64,000 bases of DNA from Schlegelella_A sp965246805 (GTDB lineage Bacteria; Pseudomonadota; Gammaproteobacteria; Burkholderiales; Burkholderiaceae_C), in the NCBI GenBank assembly GCA_965246805.1, contig CBDFFO010000009.1:434001-498000 (forward strand), read 5' to 3'. Position 1 is the stretch's first letter. The number at the start of each line of letters is the position of its first letter. The position numbers were made by a program, and so were the translations under genes. Positions 43,965 to 53,053 of this stretch are shown here, piece after piece. The notes under the pieces were generated by a model, which was given only the letters and a program-made list of their open reading frames with translations, did no database searches and was not told the DNA's origin.

Positions 43965-44738
43965 ATGAAGCTCACCGCCCTCTCCGCCTTCACCGACAAC
44001 TACATCTGGATGATCGACAACGGCCGCGAAGCGATCGTCGTCGATCCGGGCGAGAGCGGGCCGGTGATCGCCGCGCTCGATGCCAGCCAGCTCTCGCTGG
44101 CCGCGATTCTAGTGACGCATCACCACGCCGATCATTGCGGGGGCGTCGACGCCTTGCGCAGCCGGCTGACCGGGCCGGTCTACGGGCCGAAGCGCGAGAC
44201 CATTCCGCAGCCCGCCATCGGCCTCGGCGAAGGCGACCACATCGAGGTGCTGGGCATCGGCTTCGACGTGATCGACGTGCCGGCGCACACCGCTGGGCAC
44301 ATCGCGTTCTTCCATGCCGCCGATGCGGTCGACGAACCCGTGCTGTTCTGCGGCGACACGCTCTTCTCCGCGGGCTGCGGCCGCCTTTTCGAAGGCACGG
44401 CGGCGCAGATGCACGATTCGCTCTCGAAGCTCGCGAAGCTGCCGGGGGCGACGCGCGTCTGCTGCGGCCACGAGTACACCTTGTCGAACCTGAAATTCGC
44501 ACACGCGGTCGAACCAGGCAACGCCGCGATCGAACGCCACATTGCACGCTGCGATGCGTTGCGCGCTGGCCATCAACCGACCCTGCCGTCGACGATCGAA
44601 CTGGAGCGGCAGGTGAACCCGTTCCTGCGCGTCGCCGAGCCGGCGGTTCTGAGCGCTGCGCACACGCACGGCGCGAGCAGCGACAGTGGCGCCGACGTGC
44701 TCGCTGCGCTTCGAACCTGGAAGAACGGATTCCGATGA
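43965..44738 (+). CDS. gloB: GloB, hydroxyacylglutathione hydrolase (glyoxalase II)
   Basis: The 257-residue metallo-beta-lactamase-fold enzyme has the double metal motif VTHHHADHCGG. It also has HTAGHIAFF and the Asp bridging region LFCGDTLFSAGCGRLFEG, plus CCGHEYTLSNLKFA, which are specific to GloB. It hydrolyses S-lactoylglutathione to lactate in methylglyoxal detoxification. It ends with a 4-base overlap into mltD (ATGA), and the two probably share the TATAAT promoter. Confidence 0.96.
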   Translation: MKLTALSAFTDNYIWMIDNGREAIVVDPGESGPVIAALDASQLSLAAILVTHHHADHCGGVDALRSRLTGPVYGPKRETIPQPAIGLGEGDHIEVLGIGFDVIDVPAHTAGHIAFFHAADAVDEPVLFCGDTLFSAGCGRLFEGTAAQMHDSLSKLAKLPGATRVCCGHEYTLSNLKFAHAVEPGNAAIERHIARCDALRAGHQPTLPSTIELERQVNPFLRVAEPAVLSAAHTHGASSDSGADVLAALRTWKNGFR

Positions 44739-46414
44739 CGACACCCCTGGACGCTGTGCCCCGTCGCCCTCTCCTGTCGAGAGCCCTGGTCTTGTCGATT
44801 TTTACAGCGTTCCTGCTGGCGGCCTGCGCCACACCCGGACCACTGCCCGGCGCGAGCGCCTCGACGCTTTCGTCCACGCCCGACGTGGCGGTCGCCTCGC
44901 GGCCGGCGGCCTCGGCAGCCTCCGCACCGGCTGCCGAGGCGATCGCCGTCGACGTGGTTCAGGCACCGATCGCGGTCGACCCCCTGCGCCCCGATGTCCG
45001 CCTCGATCTCGACTCGCGCACGGCTCGCATCGACCTCTGGGAGCGCGTGCGCCACGGCTTTGGCGTCGGGACGCTGGACAACGAACTGGTGCGCGACAAC
45101 GAGCGCTGGTACGCGTCGCGGCCCGACTACGTGGCGCGCATGACCGATCGTGGCAGCCGCTACCTGTTCCACATCGTCGAGGAGCTCGAACGCCGCCACA
45201 TGCCGACCGAGCTCGCTCTGCTGCCCTTCATCGAGAGCGCGTACAACCCGCAGGCGATGTCGACCGCGCGCGCCTCGGGCATGTGGCAGTTCGTGCCAGC
45301 GACCGGCCGCGACTACCTGCTGAAGCAGAACATCTTTCGCGACGACCGGCGCGACGTGCTCGCGTCGACCCGCGCCGCCCTCGATTACCTGCAACGCCTC
45401 TACAACATGTTCGGCGACTGGCAGCTGGCGCTCGCGGCCTACAACTGGGGCGAGGGCAACGTGCAGCGTGCGATCGCGAAGAACCGCCGCGCGGGCCTGC
45501 CCTACGACTACAGCAGCCTGCGGATGCCGGCCGAGACGCAGAGCTACGTGCCGAAACTGCAGGCCGTGAAGAACATCGTCGAGCACCCCGAGAACTTCGG
45601 CCTCACGCTTCCCCCGCTCTGGAACCACCCGTACTTCCTGGCAGTGCCGATCGAGCACGACATCGATGTCGCGGTCGCGGCGAAGCTCTCGAACATGTCG
45701 ATCGAGGAGTTCCAGTACCTGAACCCGCAGATGAACAAGCCGGTGATTCTCGCGGCCGCGACGCAACAGGTGCTGCTGCCCTACGACAACGCCAACCAGT
45801 TCGTCAAAGCCTTGCCGCGCCACCGCGGGCCGCTCGCCAGCTGGACCGCGTGGGTCGCACCAAAGACGATGCGCACGGCCGACGCGGCGCGCCTCGTCGG
45901 CATGAGCGACGAGCACCTGCGTGAAGTGAATCGGATTCCCGCCCGCATGCTGGTCAAGGTCGGCTCGACGCTGGTCGTGCTTCGCAGCGACGCGCATGGG
46001 GCCGACGTGTCGCAGCACGTGGCCGACAACGCGACGATGTCTCTCGCTCCCGACGCGCCGCCTTTGCGCAAGTCTTCGCTGAAAGCGGGTCGACGCGACA
46101 GCGTGGCGAGCGTCGCGAAGCGCTACGGCGTCAGCACCGCGCAGGTCGCCCAGTGGAACCACGTGAGCGCAACGTCGGGCTTCAGGCCCGGGCAGACGGT
46201 CGTGGTCTTTACGGCCGCCAGATCCGCGCGCGCCGCGTCGAGTGTCACAGCGATACGCGTGGCGTCGCCAAGCCCGTCGAGCGGTGCGTCGAAGTCGAAG
46301 CACGCGGGCTCCAGGCATCACGCGGGCCGCACGCATGTCGCGTCGTCGGCCGCCTCGAAGAAACAGCACGTTCGCCTCGCGACCGTGCGCGCGCAGCACA
46401 CGCCGTCGCAGTAG
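44735..46414 (+). CDS. mltD: MltD-like membrane-bound lytic murein transglycosylase
   Basis: From ATG 44735 the product is 559 residues. Its signal peptide ends in the lipobox LLAACATPG. The SLT domain carries the catalytic Glu in LLPFIESAYNPQAM and the SGMWQFVPATG and AYNWGEGNVQRAI blocks. Two LysM modules follow at about 390-435 and 450-495, and the tail is rich in basic Ser and His residues. It cleaves peptidoglycan with anhydromuramate formation. It overlaps gloB by 4 bases. Confidence 0.94.
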   Translation: MTTPLDAVPRRPLLSRALVLSIFTAFLLAACATPGPLPGASASTLSSTPDVAVASRPAASAASAPAAEAIAVDVVQAPIAVDPLRPDVRLDLDSRTARIDLWERVRHGFGVGTLDNELVRDNERWYASRPDYVARMTDRGSRYLFHIVEELERRHMPTELALLPFIESAYNPQAMSTARASGMWQFVPATGRDYLLKQNIFRDDRRDVLASTRAALDYLQRLYNMFGDWQLALAAYNWGEGNVQRAIAKNRRAGLPYDYSSLRMPAETQSYVPKLQAVKNIVEHPENFGLTLPPLWNHPYFLAVPIEHDIDVAVAAKLSNMSIEEFQYLNPQMNKPVILAAATQQVLLPYDNANQFVKALPRHRGPLASWTAWVAPKTMRTADAARLVGMSDEHLREVNRIPARMLVKVGSTLVVLRSDAHGADVSQHVADNATMSLAPDAPPLRKSSLKAGRRDSVASVAKRYGVSTAQVAQWNHVSATSGFRPGQTVVVFTAARSARAASSVTAIRVASPSPSSGASKSKHAGSRHHAGRTHVASSAASKKQHVRLATVRAQHTPSQ

Positions 46415-46422
46415 GCGCATCG

Positions 46423-46438
46423 GCGCGTCGCGACGCGC
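46423..46438. repeat. 16-bp perfect palindrome between convergent mltD and recR
   Basis: GCGCGTCG followed by CGACGCGC is self-complementary with no spacer and lies between the stop codons of convergent mltD (46414) and recR (46442). It could fold with a short loop and help terminate both transcripts, but no T run follows. Confidence 0.35.
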
Positions 46439-46441
46439 TCT

Positions 46442-47029
46442 TCAGCGCCGGTCACTCAACGCATGCGCGATGGTGCCCAGGTCGACGTACTCGAGCTCGC
46501 TGCCGATCGGCACGCCGCGGGCTAGGCGCGTCACCCGCAAGCCACGCGACTTCAAAGCCTCCGCGAGCACGTGCGCGGTCGCTTCGCCCTCGGCGGTGAA
46601 ATTGGTCGCCATGATCACTTCCTGCACGCTGCCATCGGTCGCTCGGTTGAGCAGATCGGCCGCGCCGATCGCCGCCGTGCCCATGCCGTCGAGCGGGCTC
46701 AGACGGCCGAGCAACACGAAGTAGTAGCCGCGGTACGTGCCGGTGCGCTCGACCGCCGACTGATCGGCCGGTGTCTCGACAATGCAAAGTTGGCGCGCAT
46801 CACGCGTGGCATCGCGACAGATCGAGCAGAGCGCCTGCTCGGTGAACGTGTGGCATCGCTCGCAATGACGCACCGCACCGACGGCCGCCAGCAACGACGA
46901 CGCGATGCGCGCGGCGCCGTCGCGGTCGTGTTGCAGCAGGTGGAACGCCATGCGCTGCGCCGATTTTTGCCCCACGCCGGGCAGGCGGCGCAGGGCCTCG
47001 ACGAGGTTCTCGAGCGCGGGTTCGGTCAC
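46442..47029 (-). CDS. recR: RecR, recombination mediator protein
   Basis: The 195-residue product has the helix-hairpin-helix start ALRRLPGVGQKSAQRMAFHL, a four-cysteine zinc motif CERCHTFTEQALCSICRD and a Toprim domain with LCIVETPADQSAVERTGTYR and VIMATNFTAEGEATAHVLAE. It loads RecA at gaps with RecO. It is the last gene of the dnaX-ybaB-recR set, 22 bases after ybaB. Confidence 0.96.
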   Translation of the reverse strand: MTEPALENLVEALRRLPGVGQKSAQRMAFHLLQHDRDGAARIASSLLAAVGAVRHCERCHTFTEQALCSICRDATRDARQLCIVETPADQSAVERTGTYRGYYFVLLGRLSPLDGMGTAAIGAADLLNRATDGSVQEVIMATNFTAEGEATAHVLAEALKSRGLRVTRLARGVPIGSELEYVDLGTIAHALSDRR

Positions 47030-47051
47030 GAGACGAGGGACAAGAGGTCAG

Positions 47052-47378
47052 TCAGAACGGCAGCTTCATGCCGGGCGGCAGCGGCATGCCGGCCGTGAGC
47101 TTGCCCATCTTGTCGGAGCTCACCTGCTCGGCACGGCGCAGCGCGTCGTTGAAGGCAGCGGCGACGAGGTCTTCGAGCATGTCCTTGTCCTCGGCGAGCA
47201 GGCTCGGGTCGATCACGATGCGCTTCACATCGTGCTTGCACGTCATCGTCACCTTGACGAGCCCAGCGCCCGACTGACCTTCGACCTCCATCGTCGCGAG
47301 CTCGTCCTGCGCCTTCTTCAGGTTGTCCTGCATCGCCTGGGCCTGCTTCATCAGCCCGGCCAACTGGTTCTTCATCAT
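47052..47378 (-). CDS. ybaB: YbaB/EbfC family nucleoid-associated protein
   Basis: From ATG 47378 (the frame offers MMK; 108 residues) with GGAGAA upstream, the product has the EbfC core QAQAMQDNLKKAQDELATME. It also has GAGLVKVTMTCKHDVKRIVI, DKDMLEDLVAAAFNDALRRA and the C-terminal GMPLPPGMKLPF. It binds DNA. It sits between dnaX and recR, as in most proteobacteria. The longer frame to 47477 is not conserved. Confidence 0.94.
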   Translation of the reverse strand: MMKNQLAGLMKQAQAMQDNLKKAQDELATMEVEGQSGAGLVKVTMTCKHDVKRIVIDPSLLAEDKDMLEDLVAAAFNDALRRAEQVSSDKMGKLTAGMPLPPGMKLPF

Positions 47379-47439
47379 CTTCGGTTCTCCTCGTTTCAAT
47401 CTGTTCGGTGTAGCGTCGGTATGCGGGGGTTGGTTCGAT

Positions 47440-49185
47440 TCAGATCGGTTTGACCGAGCCCGGCACGATGCGGGCACCCTTGTATTGCGTCAGCAAGGCC
47501 TGCACCAGAGGATCGTCGTGGATGACCCGCTCGGCGTGGGCCTGGCGGCGCGCGCGTTCGGCGGCATCGCGCTGCGAAGGCGATCCAATCGCCACGCCCG
47601 CCTCGACCCGAAGCCGGACCACCTGCCCGAGCACATCGCCCAACGCGCTCTGCAAGCGCTCGACCTGCGCCGGGCTCCGCAGCATTTCGCGCTCGACCCG
47701 CAAACGCCAGATCGGGCCCTCGGCGTCCGATTCGATCGACGTGCACTGCGCCTGCATCGCGAGTTCGCGCGCGAGCGCGGCGATGCTGCCGCGCGCGAGC
47801 ATCTCGCGAACGACACGATCCCATTCGTCACCAGCGGCCGCATCGGCGGAGGGGTCGAGCGATTGCGGCGCCGACACGGGCGCCGGTTCGCCGCGAAACG
47901 CCACGCGGGCCTCGAGCGCTCCGGGTTGCGCAGCGACGGGTGGCGCGCGCTCGGGCTGCACCGACGCCACCTTCGACGGCACCGCGACCCGCGCGATCGA
48001 CGACTTCGCGACGCTACCCTCCACCGTGCGCGCGAGCGCCGCGCTCGTCACCGCACCGCGCTCCTGCTTCGGTTTCGCCGTCGCGCCCTCGGGTGCGAAG
48101 GCGAGCATTCGCAACAACACCATCACGAGACCGCTGTATTCGTCGGGCGCGAGACCGAGTTCGCTGCGGCCCTGCAGCGCGATGCTGTAGAACACTTGCG
48201 TCTCGTCGGGCGCGAGCAGCGGCGCGAGGGCACGCACGGCGGCCGCGTCGGGGTCGGCGGGGTCGGCGGCATCGGGCACGGCTTGCGCGAGTGCCATCTG
48301 CTGCAGCAGCAGCGCCAGTTCCTCCAACAACGCGCCCGCCGCCAAGCCGAGCGAGCGCAGCGCATCGACGGCCACCACCAGCGCCGCGCCGTCGGCCGCC
48401 GCGAGCGCTTCGACGATGCGCACGGCGTGCCCGCGATCGACCGCACCGAGCATCGTGCGCACACCCGTTTCGGTGATGTCGCCGCTGCCAAACGCGATCG
48501 CCTGGTCGGTGAGCGAAAGCGCATCGCGCATCGAACCCCGCGCGGCGCGGGCGAGCAGACGCAGCGCGCCCGGTTCGGCTTCGAGTTGTTCGTGGCCGAG
48601 TACTTCGCTCAGATGCTCATGGATCGTTGCGCCGGCCATCGGCCGCAGGTTGAACTGCAGGCAACGCGAGAGCACCGTCGGCGGCACCTTCTGGGGGTCG
48701 GTCGTCGCGAGGATAAACTTCAGGTAGTCGGGTGGCTCCTCGAGCGTCTTCAGCATCGCGTTGAACGCGTGGTTCGAGAGCATGTGGACTTCGTCAATCA
48801 GATAGACCTTGAATCGCGCGACGACGGGTTTGTAGACGGCCTGGTCGAGCAAGCGGGTGATCTCCTCGACACCGCGGTTCGATGCGGCGTCGAGCTCGAC
48901 GTAGTCGATGTAGCGTCCGGCGTCGATGTCTCGGCACGAGTCGCACACACCGCACGGATGCGCGGTGATGCCGCCCTTGCCATCGAGACCCGTGCAGTCG
49001 AGCGACTTCGCCAGGATCCGCGCAATCGTCGTCTTGCCGACCCCGCGCGTGCCGGTGAAGAGATATGCATGGTGCAGACGTTGCTGCGTGAGTGCGTTGA
49101 CCAGCGCCTGCACCACATGCGGCTGGCCAACCAACGACTCGAAATCACGCGGCCGGTATTTACGCGCAAGAACCAAGTAGGACAT
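47440..49185 (-). CDS. dnaX: DnaX, DNA polymerase III subunits gamma/tau
   Basis: The 581-residue product has Walker A FTGTRGVGKTTIARILAKSL and a zinc motif CGVCDSCRDID. The DEVH-like motif is VYLIDEVHMLS, and sensor 1 is ATTDPQKVPPTVLSRC. It loads the beta clamp and joins polymerase cores. The C-terminal half is Ala/Pro-rich with the tau domain. Length is in the normal betaproteobacterial range. No obvious frameshift heptamer was noticed, so whether gamma is produced is unknown. Confidence 0.96.
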   Translation of the reverse strand: MSYLVLARKYRPRDFESLVGQPHVVQALVNALTQQRLHHAYLFTGTRGVGKTTIARILAKSLDCTGLDGKGGITAHPCGVCDSCRDIDAGRYIDYVELDAASNRGVEEITRLLDQAVYKPVVARFKVYLIDEVHMLSNHAFNAMLKTLEEPPDYLKFILATTDPQKVPPTVLSRCLQFNLRPMAGATIHEHLSEVLGHEQLEAEPGALRLLARAARGSMRDALSLTDQAIAFGSGDITETGVRTMLGAVDRGHAVRIVEALAAADGAALVVAVDALRSLGLAAGALLEELALLLQQMALAQAVPDAADPADPDAAAVRALAPLLAPDETQVFYSIALQGRSELGLAPDEYSGLVMVLLRMLAFAPEGATAKPKQERGAVTSAALARTVEGSVAKSSIARVAVPSKVASVQPERAPPVAAQPGALEARVAFRGEPAPVSAPQSLDPSADAAAGDEWDRVVREMLARGSIAALARELAMQAQCTSIESDAEGPIWRLRVEREMLRSPAQVERLQSALGDVLGQVVRLRVEAGVAIGSPSQRDAAERARRQAHAERVIHDDPLVQALLTQYKGARIVPGSVKPI

Positions 49186-49300
49186 CGATTCATTCTAAGG
49201 AAGCGGTATGGCCGCGACGAGCCGGTGGTCGGCCGCTGGAACCATCGATAATCGGCGGGCCTCACCTCGGTGAGGCGTACCGCCCGCCGACTCACCGACG

Positions 49301-50461
49301 ATGAACGATCCAGAAGCCGAGCCCGACCGTCGCGCCCCGTCGAGCGGCGCTCCGCCTCTCAGCTATCGGGAGGCCGGCGTCGACTACGCCCTCATCGACC
49401 CGCTGAAAGTGGCCGCGCAGCGCGCTGCCGCCGCCACCGCCGGTCATCTGGCCGGCCACGGATTCAGCGAAGTGAAGGCCTCGCGCGGTGAATCAGCGTA
49501 CGTCATCGATGTCGGGCCGTTCTATCTCGCGAGCATCGTCGAATGTCTGGGCTCGAAGGCGCTGGTCGCCGACGAGATGCAGCGTCTCACCGGCGAGAGC
49601 CCTTATGCGGGCATCGCGCAAGACACGATCGCGATGGCGGTAAACGACCTCATCACCGTCGGCGCCACGCCGCTCGCCGTGCAGGCGTACTGGGCGGCGG
49701 GGGGCTCCGAGTGGTTTGAAGACGCGCAGCGATCGGGCGCGCTGGTCGAGGGTTGGAAGCGGGCTTGCGACATCTGCCGCGTGGCGTGGGGCGGCGGTGA
49801 AACGCCGGCGCTGGCCGGCATCGTCGAGGCCGGCCGCATCGATCTCGCCGCGTCGTGCATCGGCCTCGTCAACCCGAAGGAACGGCTCTCGACCGGCGAC
49901 AGGCTCGGGCCGGGCGATGCGATCGTGGCGCTCGCTTCGAGCGGCATCCATGCGAACGGCTTGAGCCTCGCGCGAAAGCTTGCCGAACAGCTTCCAAACG
50001 GCTACCTCACCCCGCTCTCGACAGCAGCCGACACGGCCACGTTCGGTGCAGCACTGCTGGCGCCGACGACCCTTTACTCGCCCGTGACCGAGGCGCTGTT
50101 CGCTGCCGGCGTGCCGGTGCACTACGCCGCCAACATCACGGGACACGGCCTGCGCAAGTTGATGCGGCATCCGGCGCGCCTCACCTATCGCCTGCACAAC
50201 CTGCCGGAGGTGCCGGCGGTGCTGCGCTTCATCCAGCAACGCGCCGGTCTCGACAATCGCGAGGCCTATGGCACCTTCAACATGGGCGTGGGTTTCGCGC
50301 TCTTCGTTCCCGCCCAGATGGCGTCGCGTGCTGTGGCCGTGGCGCGCGAGGCGGGCGTTGCCGCGATCGTCGCCGGCCACGTCGAGGCCGGCCCGCGCCG
50401 GCTGGTGATCGAGCCGCTCGGCATCGAGTTCGACGGCACTGAACTCGACGTGCGCGCTTGA
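49301..50461 (+). CDS. PurM-like (AIR synthase-related) protein
   Basis: The 386-residue product has the AIR-synthase-like opening LSYREAGVDYALIDPLKVAA, then GIAQDTIAMAVNDLITVGA, GLVNPKERLSTGD, HANGLSLARKL, NITGHGLRKLMRHPARL and TFNMGVGFALFVP. It lacks the typical GGFGG loop. A genuine purM would be expected elsewhere, so this is probably a paralogue or a divergent PurM. It starts 115 bases from the divergent dnaX start, and the SRP RNA gene follows. Confidence 0.8.
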   Translation: MNDPEAEPDRRAPSSGAPPLSYREAGVDYALIDPLKVAAQRAAAATAGHLAGHGFSEVKASRGESAYVIDVGPFYLASIVECLGSKALVADEMQRLTGESPYAGIAQDTIAMAVNDLITVGATPLAVQAYWAAGGSEWFEDAQRSGALVEGWKRACDICRVAWGGGETPALAGIVEAGRIDLAASCIGLVNPKERLSTGDRLGPGDAIVALASSGIHANGLSLARKLAEQLPNGYLTPLSTAADTATFGAALLAPTTLYSPVTEALFAAGVPVHYAANITGHGLRKLMRHPARLTYRLHNLPEVPAVLRFIQQRAGLDNREAYGTFNMGVGFALFVPAQMASRAVAVAREAGVAAIVAGHVEAGPRRLVIEPLGIEFDGTELDVRA

Positions 50462-50525
50462 CGGCGCGCGGACGGTCCGCTCGGGATCAAAAAGCAAGGC
50501 GCGCCACGGGCTTGGGCCGAGCGCC

Positions 50526-50531
50526 TAGAAT
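50526..50531 (+). promoter_or_regulatory. -10 element of the 4.5S RNA gene
   Basis: TAGAAT ends 8 bases before the 5' end of the predicted RNA, the expected position. No clear -35 was seen. Confidence 0.45.
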
Positions 50532-50538
50532 TTGGCGC

Positions 50539-50633
50539 GACGGGCCTCCCCGCATGGAAGCGCGGCCAACCGGGTCAGGTCGGGAACGAAGCAGCCCCAA
50601 CCGTTGCGACCAGTGCCGGGGGTAAGGCTCGTC
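50539..50633 (+). ncRNA. ffs: Signal recognition particle RNA (4.5S, small bacterial type)
   Basis: The conserved SRP core is present: CCGGGTCAGGTCGGGAACGA, then AGCAGCC, and a matching 3' side ending in CCAGTGCCGGGGGTAAGGC. GACGGGCC at the 5' end pairs with GGCTCGTC at the 3' end (one G-U), closing a 95-nt hairpin. It works with Ffh to target membrane proteins. It starts 77 bases after the PurM-like gene. Confidence 0.93.
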
Positions 50634-50782
50634 ACCACCTTTGTTTGGCTGCTCTGTCACTTTTCGACACGCGAGGCGCGCGTCGCCGGACGATTCCTTC
50701 ACGACAGCGCGCCACACGCCGCGCGAAGGCGCTGGCACAGTGCTCTGCACCGCAAGCCGCGGTTCGTCACGAGACTCATGCC

Positions 50783-51022
50783 ATGAAGGTTCTGCTCGCC
50801 ATCGCTCTCGTCGCCGTTTGTGGCCTGGCGGAAGCCAAGGACAAGCCCGTCGCGAACGTGACCATGGCCCCAAACTCAGCTGCCGTGGCGGACGCCAGCA
50901 ACACCGAGCCCCGGAACCCGAAGCGAGGCGATGGTGCAGCCAAGGTCAGCGCGCCGAAACACGAAGCGTCTCGGGACCCGTACTCGGTGCCGCTGCTGCG
51001 CGAAGCCCGATCGATCCGTTGA
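50783..51022 (+). CDS. Small secreted hypothetical protein
   Basis: From ATG 50783 the product is 79 residues with a strong signal peptide (MKVLLAIALVAVCGLAEA, cleavage after AEA). It is followed by a polar, low-complexity mature part rich in Asn, Ala, Lys and Pro (about 60 residues) ending in SVPLLREARSIR. No domain or cysteine remains after cleavage. It is likely exported to the periplasm. It lies between the SRP RNA and the divergent kinase-like gene. Confidence 0.6.
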   Translation: MKVLLAIALVAVCGLAEAKDKPVANVTMAPNSAAVADASNTEPRNPKRGDGAAKVSAPKHEASRDPYSVPLLREARSIR

Positions 51023-51059
51023 GGCCTTGACGGGTCGCCGACCGCGACCCGAAGCGGTA

Positions 51060-52955
51060 TCAAACGGTGGTGGCGTTCTCGAGGCCCGCGGCCGGCTCCG
51101 GCACCGGTGCCACGTAATCCTCGGCCGCGTTGACGCCGGCCTCGACCGTGGTTTGCGCGCGGCCGCCGCGCGGCAGGTCGGATGCGCTGCCACGCATCAC
51201 GTCGCGCGCGTCGTCGAGCGCGTCGCGAATGCTTTTGGTGTCGATCATCAGGAGGTTGCTGTAACGCTGCGCGACGACCGCTAGCGCCGTCCCGATGCGG
51301 CTCGACGGCAGTGTGCTCACCGCGTCGACCGCTTCGTTGGCCGCGCTGCCCAACATGCGCAGCACGTCGTCATCGCCATCGGGCTTGCGAACGGCGTGGT
51401 CGAGCGGCAGCCGGCGGATCATGTGCTGCACGACCGGGTCAAGGCCCCATGCGCGCGCGACGCCTTCGCCGAACGCGTCGATGTCGACGCCGAGCACCGC
51501 ATAGGTCGCCGCGGCCTCGCTGAGGCCCGGCGTCTCGCTCGCCTCGGCGCCCTCGGCGTCCGTGGCCGCCAATGTCAGTTCCTCGATTTGTGACGCTTCG
51601 TCCGCGAAGTGATAGCGCAGCATCATGCGGCTGAGGTTCTGCAGCGCGGCGACGAGATACACCACTTCCGTGTCGTAGCCTGCGGGACGCAGCGCCTGCG
51701 CGACATGCCCGGCGAGGCGCACGCGATCGAATAGCGTCTTCAACGCCGCGGAGCCCGTTTCATCGAGTGGCCCTGGCCACGTCCGCAAACTGTTCGCGGC
51801 CTGGCGCACCCCGTTCACACCGATCAGAGCGACCACGCGTCGCAGCGTCAGGACCGGCCCGTTGCCCGGCACCTGCGTGCCTTGTACCTGGGCGGTGTGC
51901 AGGGTGCGCAGCAGTTCGAACGAGAGCGCGAGATCGGGCAGCAGGTGCGACGCGATGTCGCTCGTGCGGTGGCCATCGCCGGCGAGCAGGCGCTGCACGC
52001 GCATCGCGAGGCCCGGCAGCGCCGGCAGGTGGCCCACGGTGCGCAAGCGATCGAGTAGCAGCGCGACCGGACCGCCATCGTCGTCGGCCACTGCCTCGCG
52101 CCAGCCCTGAAGCGCGCCGAGAAAGGTGCGCGCGCCGCGGTAACGCAATCGCGGTTGTGCAGAGGTGCTGCGCCGCGCGATGGCGCGCAGCGCTTCGGGC
52201 ACGGGCTGCGGTGTGGTCCACGGCAGCCCGATGATTTCACGGCCGAGCGGTGCGAGGCGATCGATGATGCGTGCCACGTCCGGTTCGTCGAGCGGGGGCG
52301 CGCCCGCAAGCAGGCGCTGTAGCAGCACGCCGCAAGCGAGCACGTCGCGCTCTGCAGCGGCGCGTCGCGAGCGCAGCTGCAGCACGTCGAGCGAGATCAC
52401 CGGCGTCACGCGAATCGGCATCCTGGCGGTTTGTGCGCTGACGACGGGCGCCTCGATCACGACATTCAAACCCATCACGGACACGTCGCCGCGCTCGTTG
52501 ATGAGCAGGTTGTGCAATTGCAGATCGCCATGCACGGCGTTGGAGTCGTGCGCGAACGCGAGCGCACGCAACACGTCGCAAAGCCAGCTCGCGATGGTCT
52601 CGATCGAGGGCTGCGGATTGATGGCCAGCCATTCTTCCAGCGTCACGCTGGTGCCGCGGTCGACCGCGACGAACGGCCAGTTGTCGTGCACCGACACCTC
52701 AGTGACCTTCGCCAGGTGGGGATGGCTGGCATGAGCGGCACGGCGGGCACCCTCAAGCCATCTGTCGCGCGCCTCGGAGGAGACGGCGTTGACGCGTGGC
52801 ATGGTCAGGACCACCTCGGCTGAGGCCAACGGATCGAATGCGAGCCAGCTCATCGAGCGCACGCTCTTGCCCAGCAAGCGACGCAACGTGTAGCGCCCGA
52901 AGGCGTGCGACTGCGGCTTGGTGACGGGCGCGTTGACGGCGGGTTCGGTCGGCAT
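51060..52955 (-). CDS. Degenerate protein kinase fused to an HDOD domain
   Basis: From ATG 52955 the product is 631 residues. The N-terminal kinase-like part (about 20-280) has FGRYTLRRLLGKSVRSMSWL. The catalytic loop is HGDLQLHNLLIN near 140, but the DFG motif is replaced by MGL near 161 and the glycine-rich loop is poor. It is probably inactive as a kinase. The C-terminal part (about 300-550) matches HDOD domains (LRTVGHLPALPGLAMRVQRL), which occur in signalling proteins. It may act as a sensor or scaffold. The frame runs upstream to TTG 53027, but ATG 52955 fits better. Confidence 0.82.
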   Translation of the reverse strand: MPTEPAVNAPVTKPQSHAFGRYTLRRLLGKSVRSMSWLAFDPLASAEVVLTMPRVNAVSSEARDRWLEGARRAAHASHPHLAKVTEVSVHDNWPFVAVDRGTSVTLEEWLAINPQPSIETIASWLCDVLRALAFAHDSNAVHGDLQLHNLLINERGDVSVMGLNVVIEAPVVSAQTARMPIRVTPVISLDVLQLRSRRAAAERDVLACGVLLQRLLAGAPPLDEPDVARIIDRLAPLGREIIGLPWTTPQPVPEALRAIARRSTSAQPRLRYRGARTFLGALQGWREAVADDDGGPVALLLDRLRTVGHLPALPGLAMRVQRLLAGDGHRTSDIASHLLPDLALSFELLRTLHTAQVQGTQVPGNGPVLTLRRVVALIGVNGVRQAANSLRTWPGPLDETGSAALKTLFDRVRLAGHVAQALRPAGYDTEVVYLVAALQNLSRMMLRYHFADEASQIEELTLAATDAEGAEASETPGLSEAAATYAVLGVDIDAFGEGVARAWGLDPVVQHMIRRLPLDHAVRKPDGDDDVLRMLGSAANEAVDAVSTLPSSRIGTALAVVAQRYSNLLMIDTKSIRDALDDARDVMRGSASDLPRGGRAQTTVEAGVNAAEDYVAPVPEPAAGLENATTV

Positions 52956-53028
52956 CGGAACGGAGGTGTGCGAACGTCGATTGGGCGCGAAAACCGTGCG
53001 GCCGGAAACCGGGAACAGCGCAGGCAAA

Positions 53029-53053
53029 CGGTGCTAATTGGCGATTAGCACCG
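53029..53053. repeat. 25-bp inverted repeat upstream of trxA and the kinase-HDOD gene
   Basis: CGGTGCTAAT and ATTAGCACCG form perfect 10-bp arms around TGGCG. The repeat lies 76-98 bases from the kinase-HDOD start and about 195 bases upstream of trxA. It is not followed by a T run, so it looks more like an operator than a terminator. The binding factor is unknown. Confidence 0.5.
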
